Assembly (NCBI GenBank): GCA_016937135.1
Contig: JAFGWO010000088.1
Span: 1 to 9,697 of the forward strand
DNA from: Pseudomonadota bacterium
GTDB lineage: Bacteria; BMS3Abin14
DNA: 9,697 nt
Direction of reading: 5' to 3'
The position numbers and the translations under genes are program-made. Within the stretch, counting starts at the first letter, position 1. Each line of letters begins with the position of its first letter. Shown in pieces: positions 5,240 to 9,697 of the stretch. The notes beneath the pieces are model-generated. The model ran no database searches, had not been told where the DNA came from, and worked only from the letters and a program-made list of their open reading frames with translations.

Positions 5240-6235
5240 ATGATCACAGCCGTCGCAAGCCTAACCAGTCTCGGTATCATCGCCGCCTACGGACTCAGCC
5301 TGGCTTCCAAAAAATTCTATGTGGAAGTGGACCCCAGGCAGGAACTCATTGAAAGCACCCTCCCGGGGGCCAATTGCGGAGCCTGTGGATATCCCGGGTG
5401 TTCCGGTTTTGCCGCTGCCCTCCTGGCGGGAGAGGCCGAACCAACCGCCTGCGCCCCGGCCAATGACGAGATTATCAACAAGGTGGCCGAGATCCTCGGC
5501 AAGGAAGTAGGGGAGAGGGTGAAGATGGTCGCCGTTCGCAGATGCGCCGGCGGCCGCGACAAGGCAGTTTATCAGGCCGAATACCAGGGTATTAAGGATT
5601 GCCGCGGCGCGGTCCTTGTCGCTGGGGCCGGCAAATCGTGTCTGTATTCCTGTCTCGGGTTCGGCACCTGCAAGTCCGTCTGCCCCTTTGACGCCATCAC
5701 CATGAACGACCAGGGGCTGCCGGTCATCGACCCCGACAAATGCACGGCCTGCAACAAGTGCGTGGTGGCGTGCCCCAGGAATATCCTTAGCCTTCAGCCC
5801 GTGAGCCATCAGGTCCACGTGCGATGCAGCTCCAAGGATCCCGGCGGCCGGGTGAAAAAGGTCTGTCAGGTCGGGTGCACCGGCTGCAGCATCTGCGAGA
5901 AGGTCTGTCCCGTCAATGCCATCACCGTCGAAGACAATCTGGCGTCCATCAACCCCGATCTTTGTGTCGAATGCGGGATCTGCGCGGCCAACTGTCCCCA
6001 GAACACCATTTCCGATGGTCTCCTCCCAAGGTCGCCTGTTTTTATCACCGAGGAATGCACCGGGTGCACCATCTGCGCCAAGGTCTGCCCCTACGACGCC
6101 ATCACAGGCCAGGCCAAGGAGAGGCATGTTGTTGATGAAAGCCGCTGCACCGGCTGTACCCTTTGCGTCGAGCGATGTCCGGCCAAGGCCATCGAGATCA
6201 AAAAGAGCGGGGGCAAAGAACTGGCCGTTGCCTGA
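5240..6235 (+). CDS. rnfB: Rnf complex iron-sulfur subunit RnfB, long polyferredoxin form
   Basis: RnfB is the membrane-anchored iron-sulfur subunit thought to accept electrons from ferredoxin in the Rnf complex. A hydrophobic N-terminal anchor (about 2-22) is followed by the RnfB-type Fe-S domain with C46, C49, C54 and C71. Six ferredoxin-like cysteine clusters follow: 134/138/144/148, 168/171/174/178, 213/216/219/223, 242/245/248/252, 273/276/279/283 and 303/306/309/313. The first is a variant (CxxxC, then CxxxC). Cysteines 102, 121, 196 and 209 lie outside these motifs, for 32 in total. Capacity is thus at least seven [4Fe-4S] clusters. At 331 residues it is much longer than E. coli RsxB (about 192) and resembles the long forms of anaerobes and acetogens. 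The Shine-Dalgarno is weak, so translation is probably coupled to rnfA 3 nt upstream. Confidence 0.95.
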   Translation: MITAVASLTSLGIIAAYGLSLASKKFYVEVDPRQELIESTLPGANCGACGYPGCSGFAAALLAGEAEPTACAPANDEIINKVAEILGKEVGERVKMVAVRRCAGGRDKAVYQAEYQGIKDCRGAVLVAGAGKSCLYSCLGFGTCKSVCPFDAITMNDQGLPVIDPDKCTACNKCVVACPRNILSLQPVSHQVHVRCSSKDPGGRVKKVCQVGCTGCSICEKVCPVNAITVEDNLASINPDLCVECGICAANCPQNTISDGLLPRSPVFITEECTGCTICAKVCPYDAITGQAKERHVVDESRCTGCTLCVERCPAKAIEIKKSGGKELAVA

Positions 6236-6253
6236 AAATAAGAGGGCCGATTG

Positions 6254-7072
6254 ATGGAATTCATATTCTTCTCGGCCTCCCTTTTTCTTCTTTTTGTCGC
6301 CACCCTGCACTACCTTCTTTTCCTGGTTTACAGGAATCCCGTAGTGCCCCGGGTGGCGCGTTTTTCCCTGTTCCTGGCCCTCGCGGCCCAGGGAGGTTTT
6401 TTCCTCGTCCGGACCCTGGGCGGGGGGATGCCTCTGGGTACGAGCCTGTATGAGTCTCTCATTTTTTTCTCCTGGTGCATCGTCCTTTGCTATCTCCTGT
6501 TGACCCTTAAATACAAAATCCCCGTTCTGGGCGCGTTTGTCATACCCATGGCTTTCATCCTTTCAGCGGCCGCGGCGCTTCTGCCGAACAAGGGGACCGG
6601 AGAGATCCCCCCCGCCCTGAAAAGCTACTGGCTTTTTATCCATGTCCCCTTGAGCTTCCTCGGGGACGCGATGTTCGTTCTGGCTTTCGGGGCCGGAGTG
6701 ATGTATCTGCTCCAGGAGAAACAGCTAAAGAGCAAGAAACCCGGGGTCCTTTACCATCGTCTTCCCAGCCTGGAGGTCCTTGACTCCATCAATTACAGAG
6801 CTCTGACCATAGGGTTCCCCCTGCTGACCCTGGGCATAATAACGGGTTCCATCTGGGCTCAGTACGCCTGGGGAGCCTACTGGCAATGGGACCCCAAGGA
6901 GACCTGGTCCCTGATCACCTGGCTTATCTACGCCGCGGTCCTCCATGGACGGCTGACAGTTGGATGGCGGGGCCGGAAGGCGGCCGTGTTTTCCATTGTC
7001 GGTTTTGCGGCGGTTCTGTTCACCTTTTTTGGGGTCAATCTCATACTCAAAGGCCTGCACTCCTATAACTGA
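6254..7072 (+). CDS. ccsA: CcsA/ResC (HemX-like) cytochrome c assembly protein
   Basis: This integral membrane protein of the CcsA/ResC/HemX family handles haem for attachment to apocytochrome c outside the membrane (System II). The 272-residue product has about eight hydrophobic segments. It carries the tryptophan-rich WWD-type motif WAQYAWGAYWQWDPKETW (201-218), histidines H19, H130 and H231 that are candidate haem ligands, and the family end VNLILKGLHSY. The ATG at 6254 is preferred over the adjacent TTG at 6251 because GAGGG then lies 7 nt upstream. It starts 18 nt after rnfB and ends 8 nt before hemA. HemX of Bacillus sits in the same position beside hemA and affects HemA level, so that role is possible too. 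No ccsB/resB partner is seen here. The family is secure, and the choice between ccsA and hemX is not. Confidence 0.88.
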   Translation: MEFIFFSASLFLLFVATLHYLLFLVYRNPVVPRVARFSLFLALAAQGGFFLVRTLGGGMPLGTSLYESLIFFSWCIVLCYLLLTLKYKIPVLGAFVIPMAFILSAAAALLPNKGTGEIPPALKSYWLFIHVPLSFLGDAMFVLAFGAGVMYLLQEKQLKSKKPGVLYHRLPSLEVLDSINYRALTIGFPLLTLGIITGSIWAQYAWGAYWQWDPKETWSLITWLIYAAVLHGRLTVGWRGRKAAVFSIVGFAAVLFTFFGVNLILKGLHSYN

Positions 7073-7080
7073 AGGGTTTC

Positions 7081-8352
7081 ATGGAGATCCTCCTCGTCGG
7101 ACTTAGCCACAAAACGGCCCCCGTGGATATCAGGGAGAAAGTCTCCTTCTCCGAAAGGAATATCGGAGAGGGGATCCGGGCCCTGGTGGAATGCCCGAAC
7201 GTCCACGAAGGGACCATCCTGTCTACCTGCAACCGGGTGGAGGTCTTCGCGGCGGTCAGCCGAAAGGAACTGGAGGCCGCCCGAAGGGAAATCGCGGGTT
7301 TTCTGGCCCATTTCCACAATGTTCCCCTGACGGAGCTTGAACCCCATCTCTATTTCAGGAGCGGAGAGGCATCCGTTGCCCATGTCTTTCGGGTGGCGTC
7401 CAGCCTTGATTCCATGATGGTGGGCGAGCCCCAGATCCTTGGGCAGATCAAGGAGGCCTATAACCTCGCCGCCCGGGAGAGAGCGACCGGGGAGATCCTC
7501 AATCGCCTTTTCCACAAGGCTTTTTCCGTTGCGAAAAGGGTCCGGACGGAAACAAGGATCGCGGCCTGCGCGGTCTCCATCTCTTTCGCGGCGGTGGAAC
7601 TGGCGAAAAAGATCTTCGGTGAACTGGAAGGAAAGACCGTTATGCTCATCGGCGCGGGGGAGATGGCCGAGCTGGCGGCGCGCCACCTGGTGGGCAGCGG
7701 GGTGGGGCGGGTCGTTGTGGTCAACCGCACCCTGGAAAGGGCCATTGCCCTGGCATCGGCTTTCACGGGGGAAGCGGCCTCCCTGGATGAGCTGGAAGAC
7801 CGTCTGGCAGGGGCCGATATTGTCATCAGTTCCACGGGCGCGCCGGGGTTCGTCATCGACAGGGAGATGGTCCACAGGGTTCTGAAAAAGAGAAAAAACA
7901 GACCGATGTTTCTCATCGACATCGCCGTTCCACGGGACATAGACCCAACGGCCAACGATATTGGGAATGTCTATGTTTATGATATCGATGATCTCGAAGG
8001 CGTGGTCCAGGCCAACATCAAGGCGAGGACCCAGGAGGCGGCGAAAGCGGAGGAGATCATCGCCGGGGAGGTGCGCCAGTTCCTTGACTGGAGGCGGTCA
8101 AGGGAAGCCTTTCCCACCATCGTAAAATTGAGGAGCTGGGCCGAGGAGGTGCGCCGGGCCGAAGTGGAAAAGACAATGAAAAAGATCGGGAATCTGTCCG
8201 ACGCGGATGCCAAAAGGATCGAGGCCCTGACGGAAACCATCCTCAACAAGATCCTGCATCCCCCCGTTTCCCGGCTGAAAAGGGCGGCCCACCGGGGTGA
8301 GGATGGGGATCTGAATGAAATGGTCAGAAAGCTCTTCGATCTGGATGAATAG
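7081..8352 (+). CDS. hemA: Glutamyl-tRNA reductase
   Basis: HemA reduces glutamyl-tRNA(Glu) with NADPH to glutamate-1-semialdehyde, the first committed step of C5-route tetrapyrrole synthesis. The 423-residue product is full length. The catalytic domain has GLSHKTAPVDIRE (7-19), the STCNRVE motif with nucleophile C50, and H101 followed by SLDSMMVGEPQILGQIKEAY. The NADPH-binding domain has the glycine motif LIGAGEMAELAA (189-200) and VVNRT. The C-terminal helical dimerisation domain ends with ILNKILHPPVSRLK and a typical acidic tail. The ATG at 7081 gives the normal N-terminus MEILLVGLSHKTAP. The Shine-Dalgarno (AAGGG) is modest and close to the start. The gene lies 8 nt after ccsA, implying co-transcription. 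The next gene hemC follows after a 103-nt gap in which I see no clear promoter. Confidence 0.98.
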   Translation: MEILLVGLSHKTAPVDIREKVSFSERNIGEGIRALVECPNVHEGTILSTCNRVEVFAAVSRKELEAARREIAGFLAHFHNVPLTELEPHLYFRSGEASVAHVFRVASSLDSMMVGEPQILGQIKEAYNLAARERATGEILNRLFHKAFSVAKRVRTETRIAACAVSISFAAVELAKKIFGELEGKTVMLIGAGEMAELAARHLVGSGVGRVVVVNRTLERAIALASAFTGEAASLDELEDRLAGADIVISSTGAPGFVIDREMVHRVLKKRKNRPMFLIDIAVPRDIDPTANDIGNVYVYDIDDLEGVVQANIKARTQEAAKAEEIIAGEVRQFLDWRRSREAFPTIVKLRSWAEEVRRAEVEKTMKKIGNLSDADAKRIEALTETILNKILHPPVSRLKRAAHRGEDGDLNEMVRKLFDLDE

Positions 8353-8455
8353 AAGACTCTTTGGCTCGAAGGACCAGATTCGCACCGAATAAAATCTTCT
8401 GGAAAACTGTTCGCGACACAGAAAAAAATCTGAAACTCCCCGCAGGAGGATTACC

Positions 8456-9391
8456 TTGGCAACCTTGAGGATCGGCACCCGCGGCAGCCGCCTGGCCATC
8501 TGGCAGGCGACCTGGGTCAAAAGGCGGCTTGAAGATCGTTACCCTGATCTTGACGCCAGTATCGTCTCCATCAAGACGATGGGAGATAAAATTCTGGATG
8601 TTCCCCTGGCAAAAGTTGGGGGTAAAGGCCTGTTCGTCAAGGAAATTGAAATCGCTCTCATGGAAGGAAATGTGGACCTCGCTGTTCACAGCATGAAGGA
8701 TGTCCCCACCCGGTTAATGGAAGAACTGGGCATCGTGGCGGTGACCGAAAGGGAGGACCCGAGGGACGCGGTCATCGGAAACACCCCGGTCTCCCTTTTT
8801 GAGCTTCCTGCCGGGTCGAGGATCGGGACGAGCAGCCTTCGGCGTCAGGCCCAGATCCTTGCGGCCCGTCCCGATTTCAAGGTCCTTCCCCTGAGGGGGA
8901 ATCTTAACACGAGGATGCGAAAGCTCAGGGAGGGAGAATACGATGCCATCATCCTTGCGATGGCCGGCGTCAAACGCCTTGAACTCGAGGGGGAGGTGAC
9001 AGAGGTTCTCGATATCAGGACCATGCTCCCCGCCATTGGTCAGGGGGCCCTGGGGATAGAGACGCGGGCGGATGACGAGAAGGTGAAGGAGATGGTCTCT
9101 TTCCTTGATCACGAACCCTCCAGGCTGTGCGTCGCTTCCGAAAGATCTTTCCTCCACCGGCTGGAGGGTGGGTGCCAGGTTCCCGTGGCGGCCCATGCCA
9201 GGATAACCGAGGCGGGAAAGGTGGTCCTGGAGGGACTCGTTGCCGATGTCGACGGGACAAAGGTGATCCGGCTTGAGGAAGAAAGCGGGGCCGATCAGGT
9301 GGATGCCCTGGGGAGGGATCTTGCAGACAGGATTCTGGATGCCGGAGGCAGACAGATCCTCGAGGCCCTTTACTGCCGGGAACTGGAATGA
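8456..9391 (+). CDS. hemC: Hydroxymethylbilane synthase (porphobilinogen deaminase)
   Basis: HemC joins four porphobilinogen units into hydroxymethylbilane using a covalently bound dipyrromethane cofactor. The 311-residue product is full length. It shows IGTRGSRLAIWQA (6-18), KGLFVKEIE (58-66), HSMKDVPT with catalytic D82, IGTSSLRRQAQ (123-133), LRGNLNTR, LPAIGQGALGIE (191-202), and the cofactor-attaching C240 in LEGGCQVPVAAHA. The start is TTG at 8456 with an excellent AGGAGG 6 nt upstream, and the resulting MATLRIGTRGSRLA is the family N-terminus. No ATG is available at this site. The 103 nt before it contain nothing recognisable beyond this ribosome-binding site. hemD follows after 10 nt. 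Confidence 0.98.
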   Translation: MATLRIGTRGSRLAIWQATWVKRRLEDRYPDLDASIVSIKTMGDKILDVPLAKVGGKGLFVKEIEIALMEGNVDLAVHSMKDVPTRLMEELGIVAVTEREDPRDAVIGNTPVSLFELPAGSRIGTSSLRRQAQILAARPDFKVLPLRGNLNTRMRKLREGEYDAIILAMAGVKRLELEGEVTEVLDIRTMLPAIGQGALGIETRADDEKVKEMVSFLDHEPSRLCVASERSFLHRLEGGCQVPVAAHARITEAGKVVLEGLVADVDGTKVIRLEEESGADQVDALGRDLADRILDAGGRQILEALYCRELE

Positions 9392-9401
9392 GAAGACCGG
9401 G

Positions 9402-9697
9402 ATGAACAGAGCCGGCGGCCCCCTTGAGGGCATCAATGTCCTCGTGACGAGGGCGAGGGAGCAGGCATCCGGGCCGGTTTCCCAACTCGAGAAGCTGGGG
9501 GCGAAAGTCCATCTTCTGCCTGCCATAAAAATCGAGGAAATTGTCGAGCCGGAGGGACTCCGCGAGGCCCTCGAGACCATAGAAGGTTTCGATCATCTCG
9601 TTTTTTCGTCGGTAAACGGTGTATACTCCTTCCTGCGCCACTCCGGCCCGATGGGGCTTGCGCCTTCCGGGATGCCGCCCGCCCTCTGTGTGGGTCC
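9402..9697 (+). CDS. hemD: Uroporphyrinogen-III synthase, 5' part only
   Basis: HemD closes hydroxymethylbilane to uroporphyrinogen III with inversion of ring D. Only 98 codons are visible before the window ends. The product begins MNRAGGPLEGINVLVTRAREQ, where VLVTRARE is the family opening motif. It continues with LEKLGAKVHLLPAIKIE (about 28-44) and FDHLVFSSVNGVYSFL (about 65-80), matching the first HemD lobe. The ATG at 9402 is the only suitable start in frame; its Shine-Dalgarno is weak (GAGAAG, about 6-7 nt upstream). The 10-nt gap after hemC suggests coupling. HemD sequences diverge widely, but motif and context make the call strong. Whether it is fused to a methyltransferase (CobA/SumT), as in some bacteria, cannot be seen from this part. 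Confidence 0.93.
   Translation, partial: MNRAGGPLEGINVLVTRAREQASGPVSQLEKLGAKVHLLPAIKIEEIVEPEGLREALETIEGFDHLVFSSVNGVYSFLRHSGPMGLAPSGMPPALCVG

Noticed and set aside
6251..6253. TTG as the ccsA start
   Set aside because: The next codon is ATG with better spacing to GAGGG, and adding one residue gains nothing.
5261..6310. A 349-codon open frame on the minus strand opposite rnfB
   Set aside because: The frame is open because of GC-rich codon bias opposite the cysteine-rich rnfB. The product is compositionally odd and matches no family I know.
8353..8455. Promoter or riboswitch between hemA and hemC
   Set aside because: TAAAAT at 8390-8395 has no -35 at proper spacing, and only 4- to 5-bp stems can be drawn.
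1..9697. CRISPR array, insertion sequence, phage, toxin-antitoxin, defence or biosynthetic cluster
   Set aside because: No tandem repeats with spacers, transposase motifs, terminal inverted repeats or relevant gene families were found. Base composition looks even, and the window is nearly filled by housekeeping genes.

Overview
The window is ordinary bacterial chromosome with high G+C and very little non-coding space. It carries two divergent gene blocks that meet at about 4410-4657. No mobile element, phage gene, CRISPR array, tRNA or rRNA was seen. The gene set points to a Gram-negative-type anaerobe or facultative anaerobe that makes c-type cytochromes. The clues are a long multi-cluster RnfB, a System II cytochrome c assembly protein, and haem synthesis by the C5 (glutamyl-tRNA) route. 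The order ffh-rpsP-rimM-trmD-rplS-rnhB beside a ccsA-hemA-hemC-hemD block recalls Deltaproteobacteria/Desulfobacterota or related phyla. That placement is an inference from gene order and protein character, not from a search.

Minus-strand block (4409 down to 1): ffh (SRP GTPase), rpsP (S16), rimM, trmD, rplS (L19) and the start of rnhB (RNase HII, running off the left edge). It serves translation, ribosome maturation and protein targeting. rimM and trmD overlap by 4 nt. Good sigma70-like promoters can be read before ffh and rplS, and a plausible one before rpsP, so the block is probably a set of overlapping transcripts. The khpA (KH-domain) gene that many bacteria carry between rpsP and rimM is absent. 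A GC-rich perfect inverted repeat sits there instead.

Plus-strand block (4658 to the right edge): rnfA and rnfB (membrane and iron-sulfur subunits of the Rnf ferredoxin:NAD+ oxidoreductase), ccsA (haem handling for cytochrome c assembly), hemA (glutamyl-tRNA reductase), hemC (hydroxymethylbilane synthase) and the 5' part of hemD (uroporphyrinogen-III synthase). The gaps from rnfA through hemA are 3, 18 and 8 nt, so these four genes look co-transcribed. This links an energy-conserving redox complex with haem and cytochrome c production. The other Rnf subunits (rnfC, D, G, E) are not in the window.

Nothing here clearly amounts to an undescribed system. The parts most worth a second look are non-coding. 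They are a long imperfect inverted repeat with an overlapping loop-to-flank complement between rplS and rnhB, hairpins in the ffh-rpsP spacer and in the ffh leader, a hairpin ahead of rnfA, and an operator-like palindrome on the ffh promoter. The split placement of rnfAB in a haem operon is also notable.
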